7,863 nucleotides of DNA from Opitutaceae bacterium (GTDB lineage Bacteria; Verrucomicrobiota; Verrucomicrobiia; Opitutales; Opitutaceae): assembly GCA_031254955.1 (NCBI GenBank), contig JAIRTK010000437.1, forward strand, positions 1 to 7,863, read 5' to 3'. Under the pieces are notes generated by a model. The model saw only the letters and a program-made list of their open reading frames with translations, made no database searches and was not told where the DNA came from. Made by a program: the position numbers and the translations under genes. The first letter of the stretch is position 1; every line of letters begins with the position of its first letter. This document shows positions 1 through 5,457 of this stretch, one piece after another.

Positions 1-740
1 CGCTTCCTCTCTTCATTAGTCCACAACAGATATATTATTTTTTGAGCAAGTAGAGGAGGGTACTGGCGGCAAGGTTTGCCAGTTTTTTGGTGTAGCAGTG
101 GGTTTTTCTGCGAAGTCAAGCTAATCTTGTGACGACATGCTCTAGGAGGCAACGCAGGCGGTTATTGTGACTTTCTAAGATGAAGGTGTGGCCTTGTCTT
201 GGAGATGGCGGTGTTTCTCGAAGATGATGCCGTAGGGATGCCAGCAATCGGTGTAGAAGGGGATAGGATCGGCATGAGGAAGTTGCGCATCCAGACACTT
301 GGCCGTTTCGGTTCCACGATCGCCCAGCACCCCTCCGCAGACTTTCTTGGTAGCACGATCAATAGCCCACCACAGCCAGCAGGCCGGTTTTTTACCCACA
401 TAACTCCATGATTCATCAACCTCCACCCACTCCACCTCCTCTGGCGCGACTGGTGCCAGCATCTTCCCTTCCACCTCCTCAAGCACCTAATTTATCACTG
501 AATTATGGCTGCCTCTCACCAAGCACTCCGTCGCTCGCAAACCAACTCCTTCAAGGTTAAGGGTTCAGGGCGGACTGCCTGCGATTTTCGTCCACTCTGC
601 GATGATCCTTCTCCCCCTGCTTCTTCTGATATTCTCGACACAGCCACCTTTGATGCCCATGTCGGCTCAACCCGTTCTTCACTATCTTTTTGCTACCACA
701 GTGCTTGCTTTTCACCCCTCTTCTTTTGGCAAATTCTTAT
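1..740 (-). mobile_element. Remnant of an IS1-family insertion sequence
   Basis: The transposase remnant at 35-715 defines this element. The stretch is clearly less GC-rich than the genes at 2073-7613, which fits foreign origin. I could not identify convincing terminal inverted repeats or a target-site duplication. The end beyond the transposase C-terminus may lie outside the window, so the outer limits given here are approximate. Confidence 0.65.
35..715 (-). pseudogene. Degenerate IS1-family transposase (InsA/InsB-like), inactivated
   Basis: A conceptual IS1-type transposase of about 226 residues can be rebuilt across several frames. From a GTG at 715 comes a zinc-ribbon region (HCGSKKIVKNG, then QRWLC). 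It is followed at about 555-490 by a helix-turn-helix (GVGLRATECLVRGSHNSVIN) and then an InsB-like DDE domain. The catalytic residues are still visible: D in VDESW (415-417), D in TDCWHPY (247-249) and E in LESHNNRLR (173-175). The C-terminal part (LRRKTHCYTKKLANLAAS) ends at TAA 35-37. Lesions are a frameshift near 556-566, a TAG at 487-489 where Trp is expected, a frameshift near 190-197, and a TGA at 116-118 where Arg is expected. Two of the four expected zinc-ribbon cysteines have become Ser (707-709) and Tyr (629-631). IS1 normally uses one programmed frameshift to make InsAB', but this many lesions means decay. The IS1 family is clear from the motifs; the exact group is not. Confidence 0.88.
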
Positions 741-885
741 CATTATCAATGCCTATTCAGCAATCCCTGAAAAACAAACCCTCCGGATCCGTAATTCGCC
801 ATTCACCACCCACCATTCGCACCTTAAACCTCATACCAATTCCGAACAAAATTTATTCTTTTGGATGGATAGCCGCCGTGCTGCC
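716..885. other. Gene-free AT-richer spacer
   Basis: No credible coding sequence or RNA gene is visible here. The overlapping open frames are short, without a ribosome site or recognisable protein motifs. Part of it (about 793-820) carries loosely repeated CCATTC/CCACC words, similar in flavour to the ATTCC-rich array before the ABC-F gene. Confidence 0.5.
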
Positions 886-989
886 CATTTCTTTCTCTTT
901 CCTCTTTACCTTTCTCTTTCTCCTCGTTTCCAACCAGTAATGGGAGGAAGGTAGAGAAAGAGGAAAGATAAAGAATAAAGAGAAAGAGC
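886..989. repeat. Polypyrimidine/polypurine imperfect palindrome
   Basis: Nearly pure pyrimidines at 886-931 (CTTTCTCTTTCCTCTTT type) are followed, after a short AACCAGTAATG centre, by nearly pure purines at 941-989 (GAGAAAGAGGAAAGATAAAG type). The two arms are roughly reverse-complementary over about 45 bp, so they could form a long cruciform or a triplex-type structure. Similar tracts occur at 5134-5179 and 5405-5457. There is no sign of coding. Confidence 0.75.
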
Positions 990-1031
990 AAAATCGGACT
1001 ACAAAAGGATAAATCTCATTGGTAAATTGTA

Positions 1032-1266
1032 TGATTTTCATTCGCAAAGGGTATTACGCGGACAAAGGTCTTTTGCCCCACCCAACGCAATCCACCCCCG
1101 GCAGGACTGCCTCGCCGAGGCCTCCCTATCCCGACGGAACTTCGCACTGCTTGCGAATCGCTTTTCGGAGGCCTTGGAGAGGCCGCCCCACCGGCGCTCC
1201 CGCGCCCGCACTACGCCGACCCGCGTAATCTCAGTATATAATACCCATTCCCCATGAAAATCACTC
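1032..1266. repeat. Dispersed repeat unit bounded by inverted copies of a 25-bp repeat
   Basis: The left end (1032-1056) reads TGATTTTCATTCGCAAAGGG then TATTA. The right end (1239-1266), read on the minus strand, gives TGATTTTCATGGGGAATGGG then TATTA, so the pair forms imperfect terminal inverted repeats around a GC-rich interior of about 180 bp. Just inside, both ends contain ATTACGCGG. The interior holds another inverted repeat, GCCTCGCCGAGGCCTCC (1109-1125) against its near-complement at 1169-1185. No transposase is encoded. The layout suggests a non-autonomous miniature element, but I cannot show mobility. Confidence 0.6.
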
Positions 1267-1270
1267 TTTT

Positions 1271-1362
1271 GTAGGGGCGTCGCTTGCGACGCCCGGCTTG
1301 ATAACCGTGCACCAACAAAGGCCGCGCACCAGCAACGGGCTTCGCAAGCGAAGCCCCTACAT
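1271..1362. repeat. Pair of oppositely oriented perfect hairpins (TGTAGGGGC family)
   Basis: The first hairpin, GGGCGTCGC-TT-GCGACGCCC, lies at 1275-1294. The second, GGGCTTCGC-AA-GCGAAGCCC, lies at 1337-1356. Each has a perfect 9-bp stem and a 2-nt loop. They face opposite ways, so the outer TGTAGGGGC and GCCCCTACA also pair. The second hairpin unit recurs exactly over 31 bp, in the other orientation, at 7766-7796. This resembles REP/BIME-type intergenic repeats. Confidence 0.8.
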
Positions 1363-1384
1363 GGCTCTGCTTCTATAGTGTCCT

Positions 1385-1406
1385 GTTCACTGGGAAAGGG
1401 TATAAT
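1385..1406 (+). repeat. Copy of the GGGAAAGGGTAT repeat
   Basis: TTCACTGGGAAAGGGTATAA is a diverged copy of the repeat whose other members begin at 1032, 1594, 1643 and 1924 (plus) and end at 1266, 1897 and 7644 (minus). Confidence 0.6.
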
Positions 1407-1485
1407 ATATCCGAAACGATCAGACCTGCTCGCCAATCCTGTTTTTATCGTGACGAAGCTCACTGAGGTTACACAGCACCGGTAG

Positions 1486-1506
1486 GGAGGCCTCTCCGAG
1501 GCCTCC
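1486..1506. repeat. Perfect 9-bp hairpin, 3-nt loop
   Basis: GGAGGCCTC-TCC-GAGGCCTCC is a perfect stem-loop. Related GAGGCCTCC words occur at 1116-1125 and 1169-1185, so it belongs to the same local repeat family. No T-run follows on either strand, so it is not a standard intrinsic terminator. Confidence 0.7.
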
Positions 1507-1571
1507 GCCGGGCGAGCCAGAAAGCGTGGACTTTCACGAGAAAATCAAAACGTGATTTCGACGACCTCGAC

Positions 1572-1620
1572 GAAGCCGCCTTTTCCGCTACAAGCTATTT
1601 CTCATTGGGAAAGGGTATTA
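1572..1620 (+). repeat. 49-bp repeat, inverted partner at 7618-7666
   Basis: This stretch includes the words GCTACAAGCTATTTCTC and GGGAAAGGGTAT. The reverse complement of 7618-7666 matches it at 42 of 49 positions without gaps by my count. The two copies lie on either side of the block carrying the receptor and ABC-F genes. The right part overlaps the GGGAAAGGGTAT core shared with the other copies. Confidence 0.8.
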
Positions 1621-1642
1621 AAGCCCTGCCCTAAAGTTGGAA

Positions 1643-1670
1643 TCTCATTCGGGAGTGGTATGAAAATCAG
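1643..1670 (+). repeat. Diverged GGTAT repeat copy
   Basis: CTCATTCGGGAGTGGTAT resembles the right half of the dispersed repeat. It is followed at once by GAAAATCAG, which resembles the left half of the repeat in the opposite orientation. It may be a merged or rearranged copy. Confidence 0.4.
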
Positions 1671-1693
1671 TTGTTTGAGCGCGGCGCGGGTGT

Positions 1694-1743
1694 CCCGCCC
1701 GTGGGGCGGGGCTTCGTGCCGCCAGAGCCGGCAGGATGCCGGC
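1694..1743. repeat. Two perfect 7-bp hairpins with 3-nt loops
   Basis: CCCGCCC-GTG-GGGCGGG lies at 1694-1710 and GCCGGCA-GGA-TGCCGGC at 1727-1743. The second hairpin plus its 3' flank is repeated identically over 20 bp at 1991-2010. Both have short stems with 3-nt loops, like those at 1797-1815 and 1969-2007. Confidence 0.75.
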
Positions 1744-1796
1744 GCTCCCAGTCGCTGGCGCGGCGTGGGCATGGCTGCGACTTGGGAGGGGCTGGC

Positions 1797-1815
1797 CACG
1801 GGCGAGTCGCCCGTG
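1797..1815. repeat. Perfect 8-bp hairpin, 3-nt loop
   Basis: CACGGGCG-AGT-CGCCCGTG is a perfect stem-loop. On the minus strand it reads through as a TGDSPVA peptide, a string I recall from many spurious ORFs in related genomes. It lies directly upstream of the 18-bp tandem repeat. Confidence 0.7.
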
Positions 1816-1816
1816 C

Positions 1817-1868
1817 TGCGCGATTCGGCGACGCTACGCGATTCGGTGGCGCTGCGCGATTCGGCGGC
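1817..1868. repeat. Tandem repeat, 18-bp unit, about three copies
   Basis: The unit GCTGCGCGATTCGGCGGC occurs about three times in a row with a few substitutions. All copies keep the CGCGATTCGG core. A related CGCGATCCGGCGGC appears at 1961-1974. An 18-bp unit keeps any reading frame open, which explains the long but unconvincing frames over this stretch. Confidence 0.8.
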
Positions 1869-1869
1869 G

Positions 1870-1949
1870 TTATACCCTTTGCGAATGAAAATCACTCTTC
1901 AGGTAGGGCGAGGCGTCCTTAGTGTGATTTTCATTAGGAAATGGTATTG
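1870..1949. repeat. Head-to-head copies of the 25-bp dispersed repeat
   Basis: The minus-oriented copy at 1870-1897 has the same TGATTTTCATTCGCAAAGGG core as the copy at 1032. A plus-oriented copy follows at 1924-1949 (TGATTTTCATTAGGAAATGG). About 26 bp separate them, so the block forms an imperfect palindrome of roughly 80 bp. Confidence 0.7.
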
Positions 1950-1968
1950 CGCTGGTATTGCGCGATCC

Positions 1969-2007
1969 GGCGGCGCGCAGCGCCGCCAAGGCCGGCAGGA
2001 TGCCGGC
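1969..2007. repeat. Tandem perfect hairpins just after the receptor gene
   Basis: GGCGGCGC-GCA-GCGCCGCC (1969-1987) and GCCGGCA-GGA-TGCCGGC (1991-2007) are separated by 3 bp. They lie 66-104 bp beyond the stop codon of the minus-strand receptor gene. Such strong stems could stop transcripts or protect the mRNA 3' end, but no U-tract follows. I therefore call them repeats with a possible 3'-end role rather than a proven terminator. Confidence 0.7.
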
Positions 2008-2072
2008 GCTTCTGGTCGCTGCCGCGTTCGCGGGGTTTTCCAGTGGCGCCGGCTGGCCTGTCCGTGTCGCGT

Positions 2073-4325
2073 TCAGAAACTCACGCGCAGGCCCGCCGTC
2101 AGGCCTCGGCCGGGAAGCGGTGCGTAATCCTTGAGGAAAGACGTGTGCGGGCGCGCCTCCTTGTTGGCGAGATTCGTGCCGCGCAGGAAAACCTCGCATT
2201 GCGCGCGGGCAAACGCGAACCGGTAGGCGGCGCTGGCGTTGAGGAGCGCGTAGCCGGGCGTCACGGTTTCGTTCGGCGCGGTGCGGGTCTGGCGTCCGAC
2301 GAATTGCGCTTCCGCGCCGAGGCTGATCGGGCCGCGCACCCAGTCGAGCGCGGTGCGCAGGCGGGCGGGCGTGATGCGCGGCAGGTCGGTGTCGGCATCG
2401 GCGTTTTCCGCGCGCGTGAGATCGCCGCCGAGCGTGAAGTCGAGCTGTTGCGCCTCGGAATGAAGCAGGTGGAAAATCGTTTCCAGCTCGATGCCGTAAA
2501 AGCGCGCGTCGTGCTGCACGTAGCGATAAACGTCCAGCCCGTCGTGCTCCTCGCCGGTCGGGTTTTCGTAGATGTAGCCGTCGAACCGGCTGGCGAAAAC
2601 CGTGAGCGCGCCGGTCACGAAGCCGGCGCGTTTGCGCAGCGTGAGGTCGAGGCTGAGGGCGTGCTCGTTGGAGAGGCGCGGGTCGCCGATTTCGTAGGCT
2701 TGCGTGCCGATGTGCGGCCCGTCCGCGTAGAGTTCCTGCGCGTTGGGCTGGCGCGTGGTGGCGGCGAATGACGCGCCGAGCGTCCAGTCGGGGACGAGGT
2801 TCCAGACCAGCCCGGCGGAGGCGCTCGCCGTGGTGTCGTCGCGCGAGACGCCGGAGCCGTCGCGGAGTTTTATTTTTTGGTAATCCGCGCGCGCGCCGAG
2901 TTGGAGCGTGACCGACGGGAATGCCGCCTCCTCGAAGAGGAAGAGCGCGCCGCCGTCCGTGCGCGAGGACGGGACAAACGCCTCCTCGCCGCGCGCCTCG
3001 AAATCGCTGCGCGAGGTTTGCAGTCCGAGCGCGCCGGTGACGGGGCCGAGCGCGTTGTGCAGCAGTTCGAAGCGTCCGTCGCAGCCTTTGTTTTTGAAAA
3101 TGGTGCCGACTTCGTCGCCTTCGAGTTCCCGGTGGCGGTATTTGGCGAAGCCGAGTTTCATCCGGGCTTCGCGGAAAATGCCGAACGGCGCGGTGTAGGC
3201 GGCCTGCAAGTCCAGCCGCCGCTGGCGCAGGTCGATGCGCACGTCGCCTTCCTCATGCGCTTCGGCCTCGTGGTCGTCCTCATCGCCGTCGTCGTCGTCC
3301 GCGTGCGCGTGGACGTGCGCGCCGGGCGGGACGCCGTAGAGCGCGTTGTGGCCGCTGTAGGAAACGCCCACGTAGCCGCGCGGGCCGATGTAGGAAAATC
3401 CGACCGCGCCGCCGTCGGTCTTGAGCGCGGTGTTGGCGATGCGTCCGGCGATGCCGCCGGCGTCATGTTCGTCGCCGTGCGCGTGGCCATGTCCGTGGTC
3501 GTGGTCATGGTCATGGTCGTGATCATGGTCGTGGTCGTGATCATGGTCGTGGTCGTCTTCCTCCCCGTGCGCGTGCGCCTCCTCCGCGCGGATGCGTCCG
3601 CTTGGGGCGTGACCGGGGATGCGCACGTCGCCGGTGGCGCGGCGGTAGCCGTCGAGGTGCCACGCGAAGCGCCCGGCCCGGCCTTCGAGGACGGCGCCGA
3701 TGCTTTTTTCGTCGTTGACGGAATTCACGCGCCCTTCGACGCGGCCGTTGAGCGGTTCGTCGGGCAGCGTGGTGTGGATGCGGTGGTCGATGACGTTGAC
3801 CACGCCGCCGACGGCGTTGCCGCCGTAGAGCAGCGAGGCGGGGCCGCGCACGATTTCGACGCGCTCGACCAGCAGCGGGTCGAGCGACACGGCGTGGTCG
3901 GGACTCGTCACGGACGCGTCGATGGTGCCGACGCCGTTGGCGAGCACGCGCACGCGGTCGCCGCCGAGGCCGCGAATGACCGGGCGGCTCGCGCCGGGGC
4001 CGAAATACGTGGAGGCCACGCCGGTCTCGCCCGCGAGCAACTCGCCGAGCGAGGTGTTTTGGCCGAGCAGAAGCCGGCGCCCGGCGATGACGCCGGTGGG
4101 TTGCGCAAGGTCGGCCTGGCCGCGCGTGTAGGGCGTGGCCGTGACGACGAAGTTTTCAAGCAGCACGGGCTGGTCGTGGTCGCCGGCGGCGGAGGAGGAC
4201 GGCGGCGCGGAGGACGCGGGGCCGGCATGGAGGGCGGGGGGCGCGTGAAGCCCCCAGGCAAGGGCCGCGGCCAGAAAGGCACGGCGGCGGAACGGGAATG
4301 GAATGCGAAAAATGAACGAGGACAT
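2073..4325 (-). CDS. znuD: ZnuD-like TonB-dependent outer-membrane receptor, probable zinc uptake
   Basis: This 750-residue protein has a full-length TonB-dependent receptor layout. A signal peptide spans residues 1-34 (RRR, hydrophobic stretch, ALHA), and a TonB-box-like ENFVVTATP lies at 57-65. The plug is about 70-185 with RGLGGDRVRVL and VERVEIVRGPASLLYGGNAV. A 22-stranded-type barrel follows, ending in the usual terminal Phe (LRVSF). Similarity to neisserial ZnuD is visible throughout: SPDHAVSLDP in the plug, QELYADGPH, and SFLKDYAPLPGRGLTAG near the end. A His-rich segment at 251-288 contains (HD)9, and a second one (AHVHAHADDDDGDEDDHEAEAH) lies at about 336-357. In ZnuD, His/Asp-rich external loops capture zinc, so zinc import is the likely role; copper, nickel or another metal cannot be excluded. 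The ATG at 4325 fits the signal peptide, although no Shine-Dalgarno is visible. The gene lies 342 bp downstream of a small same-strand gene. No TonB/ExbBD or inner-membrane transporter is in the window. Confidence 0.93.
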   Translation of the reverse strand: MSSFIFRIPFPFRRRAFLAAALAWGLHAPPALHAGPASSAPPSSSAAGDHDQPVLLENFVVTATPYTRGQADLAQPTGVIAGRRLLLGQNTSLGELLAGETGVASTYFGPGASRPVIRGLGGDRVRVLANGVGTIDASVTSPDHAVSLDPLLVERVEIVRGPASLLYGGNAVGGVVNVIDHRIHTTLPDEPLNGRVEGRVNSVNDEKSIGAVLEGRAGRFAWHLDGYRRATGDVRIPGHAPSGRIRAEEAHAHGEEDDHDHDHDHDHDHDHDHDHDHGHGHAHGDEHDAGGIAGRIANTALKTDGGAVGFSYIGPRGYVGVSYSGHNALYGVPPGAHVHAHADDDDGDEDDHEAEAHEEGDVRIDLRQRRLDLQAAYTAPFGIFREARMKLGFAKYRHRELEGDEVGTIFKNKGCDGRFELLHNALGPVTGALGLQTSRSDFEARGEEAFVPSSRTDGGALFLFEEAAFPSVTLQLGARADYQKIKLRDGSGVSRDDTTASASAGLVWNLVPDWTLGASFAATTRQPNAQELYADGPHIGTQAYEIGDPRLSNEHALSLDLTLRKRAGFVTGALTVFASRFDGYIYENPTGEEHDGLDVYRYVQHDARFYGIELETIFHLLHSEAQQLDFTLGGDLTRAENADADTDLPRITPARLRTALDWVRGPISLGAEAQFVGRQTRTAPNETVTPGYALLNASAAYRFAFARAQCEVFLRGTNLANKEARPHTSFLKDYAPLPGRGLTAGLRVSF
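3498..3551. repeat. Hexanucleotide array encoding (His-Asp)9
   Basis: Nine 6-bp units inside the receptor gene alternate CAC/CAT with GAC/GAT codons on the minus strand. Synonymous changes between units show that the array is not newly expanded and is kept under protein-level constraint. Gain or loss of whole units would keep the frame and alter the length of the metal-binding segment. Confidence 0.85.
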
Positions 4326-4342
4326 GATGGTTTGCGGTTTGT

Positions 4343-4348
4343 ATTATA
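4343..4348 (-). promoter_or_regulatory. Candidate -10 element for the receptor gene
   Basis: A consensus TATAAT on the minus strand lies 17 bp before the ATG at 4325. I see no good -35 at normal spacing; TTGCGC at 4371-4376 would be 22 bp away. If used, transcription would begin about 10 nt before the start codon, giving a very short leader with no ribosome-binding site. I found no clear Zur-type palindrome. Confidence 0.4.
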
Positions 4349-4458
4349 GGCGCGCGCGATGACGGGGCGCGCGCAAGTGTAATTGGATAATGGATACGCG
4401 GCGGCGCGCGGGCATGACGACGTGCGGGCATGACGGCGCGCGGACGCGACGGGCGTTT

Positions 4459-4658
4459 TTGGGGAGCCTCTGAAAAAAGCGGTTTTGTTTGGAGTGTGGC
4501 GGCGGAGGGCGAAGCGCGGCGCCGCCGTTTTGGTTGGCGGTGGCGGTGGTTGCGTCCGCAAGAAACGGTGTCGCCGGCTCTTCGGGCCTCTGCCACCGCA
4601 CTCCAAAAAACGCGGCGCCTCATGGCGGGGCGGGCGCGTTTTTTCAGGGGTTCCCCAA
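4459..4658. repeat. About 200-bp imperfect palindrome of the ECGG-type dispersed repeat
   Basis: The outer arms TTGGGGAGCCTCTGAAAAAA (4459-4478) and the complement of 4639-4658 match at 18 of 20 positions. The inner arms, starting TTGGAGTG at about 4489 and at 4606 on the opposite strand, match imperfectly over about 45 bp around a centre near 4547. Translations of the arms give peptides such as ECGGRG or MECGGG, which I recall as widespread spurious ORF starts in Verrucomicrobiota. That points to a dispersed repeat rather than a gene. It fills the gap between the small membrane protein gene and the receptor gene, beginning 10 bp after the stop of the former. Confidence 0.75.
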
Positions 4659-4667
4659 GCTCTCAAC

Positions 4668-5063
4668 TTAAACCGGCGGCGCGTGCGTGTGCGGGCGCAG
4701 ATGGGGCGGGGTGGCCAGACGGGTTTCGCGAGGAGCGATGGGCGGCGTTTCCCGAAAGATGGCCGCGTCGGGCGCCGGGGCGGCAAGCGGGGCCGTCAGT
4801 TGGACGCCTTGGGCAAAAAGGGTGACGGCGCACGCATGATCGCCGTCCGGCGCGCCGGGCGCGGGCGCGTCATGCGCGTGACCGGGTGCGCCGGGCGCAT
4901 GGGCGGGGCATTCCGCCATCGGCGAGTGCAGCCAGGCGTGGAAGAGCGGCGAACCGCCCGCGAGTGACAGCAGCAGCACCAGCGCGGCAAGCAGCGCCGC
5001 GCCCGAGGCCGGGAGAAGGCCGGGGCGTCGCTCTGGGGTGGCTGGTGCGGCACGGCGTTGCAT
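4668..5063 (-). CDS. Small membrane-anchored or secreted His-containing protein, function unknown
   Basis: The ATG at 5063 gives 131 residues. The frame could be extended to a TTG at 5114, but ATG is preferred because a hydrophobic segment then sits close to the N-terminus. After RRAAPATPERR comes a membrane or signal segment (about residues 20-38, ALLAALVLLLSLAG). The short exported part contains FHAWLHS, scattered His (42, 46, 55, 62, 64, 76) and two Cys (C52, and C78 in DHACAVTLFAQGV), followed by a Pro/Ala-rich tail with a final His cluster (PHTH). The overall look, a hydrophobic N-terminus, HAWLH and one conserved Cys block, recalls small DUF2946-like proteins often found near metal genes, but I cannot assign the family firmly. 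Same-strand position upstream of the ZnuD-like receptor suggests an accessory role in metal handling; this is inference. Codon bias matches the neighbours. Confidence 0.72.
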   Translation of the reverse strand: MQRRAAPATPERRPGLLPASGAALLAALVLLLSLAGGSPLFHAWLHSPMAECPAHAPGAPGHAHDAPAPGAPDGDHACAVTLFAQGVQLTAPLAAPAPDAAIFRETPPIAPRETRLATPPHLRPHTHAPPV

Positions 5064-5077
5064 AAGTTGCGTCGGGC

Positions 5078-5086
5078 ATGATAGCA
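5078..5086 (-). promoter_or_regulatory. Candidate extended -10 for the small gene
   Basis: On the minus strand TGCTATCAT fits an extended -10 (TGn plus TATCAT). It ends 14 bp before the ATG at 5063. No -35 is obvious, and TTGACG only 7 bp upstream is too close to serve. As with the receptor gene, it would give a leader of less than about 10 nt with no Shine-Dalgarno. Confidence 0.35.
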
Positions 5087-5133
5087 GAGGCGTCAAGCAC
5101 GGGGAGTGATTCAAAACGGCGCCCTCGCCGGCA

Positions 5134-5179
5134 TCTTTCCTTTTTCCTCTTTCTTCTTTCCTTTTTCCTCTTTCCTCTT
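5134..5179. repeat. Polypyrimidine tract with 21-bp direct repeat
   Basis: All but uninterrupted T and C. The string TCTTTCCTTTTTCCTCTTTC occurs twice in tandem (5134-5153 and 5154-5173). It lies upstream of the small minus-strand gene and, in opposite polarity, mirrors the polypurine tract at 5405-5457. Confidence 0.75.
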
Positions 5180-5250
5180 GTCAACCATCTCGCCTCGTTC
5201 GGGATTTCCTGCCCGTTCCTGACGAAAGAGGGAGATAAAGATAAAGACAA

Positions 5251-5397
5251 ACTGAGGTTACGCGCTGCCATCGTAGCGCAGGTTGTCAGACTTCTTGTTT
5301 CGCTCGGAAATCAACCTGCCGAGCACGCAACGATTGCTGAGCACATAACGCTTGCGTAACATGCGGCAGACTTGGAAGTCTGCGCTACGACTGAGGC
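5251..5397. repeat. Structured dispersed repeat with internal hairpins
   Basis: ACTGAGG lies at both ends (5251 and 5390). TCGTAGCGCAG at 5271 pairs with CTGCGCTACGA at 5380-5390. Inside are a perfect hairpin GCAGACTT-GG-AAGTCTGC (5366-5383), GCTCGG/CCGAGC around 5302-5323, and ACGCAA/TTGCGT around 5325-5357. On the minus strand it reads RSADFQVCRM, a peptide I recall from spurious ORFs in Verrucomicrobiota. ACTGAGGTTAC also occurs at 1461-1471. It could be a non-autonomous element or a structured RNA; I see no evidence for the latter. Confidence 0.65.
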
Positions 5398-5404
5398 AGC
5401 GTTC

Positions 5405-5457
5405 AGAGATAAAGAGGAAAGAGGGAGGCGGAAAGAGAAAGGCGGAAAGAGGGAGTG
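5405..5457. repeat. Polypurine tract
   Basis: Almost only A and G, with GGCGGAAAGAG occurring twice. Together with the polypyrimidine tract at 5134-5179 it brackets the structured repeat at 5251-5397 in inverted polarity. Confidence 0.7.

Noticed and set aside
1038..1463. 141-codon minus-strand frame
   Set aside because: It spans several inverted repeats; its sequence is explained by these repeats and shows no recognisable domain.
886..2007. CRISPR array
   Set aside because: The repeats are palindromic, irregularly spaced and in mixed orientation; there are no regular spacers and no cas genes.
1552..2127. 191-codon plus-strand frame and its minus-strand counterparts in the repeat zone
   Set aside because: The frame is built from hairpins and an 18-bp tandem repeat, runs into the 3' end of the receptor gene on the other strand, and has no protein motif.
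2877..4349. 490-codon plus-strand open frame opposite the receptor gene
   Set aside because: It is antisense to a convincing receptor. Its product is Val/Ala/Arg-rich low complexity with a run created by the His-Asp codons, and the frame is open only because of high third-position GC in the real gene.
4378..4400. Zur-type operator upstream of the receptor
   Set aside because: GTATCCATTATCCAATTAC is AT-rich but is a partial direct repeat, not a clear palindrome, and I cannot match it to a known Zur site.
4639..4664. Intrinsic terminator after the small gene
   Set aside because: On the minus strand GGGGAACCCC is followed by an A-run rather than a T-run. On the plus strand the T-run precedes the hairpin, so neither orientation gives a standard terminator.
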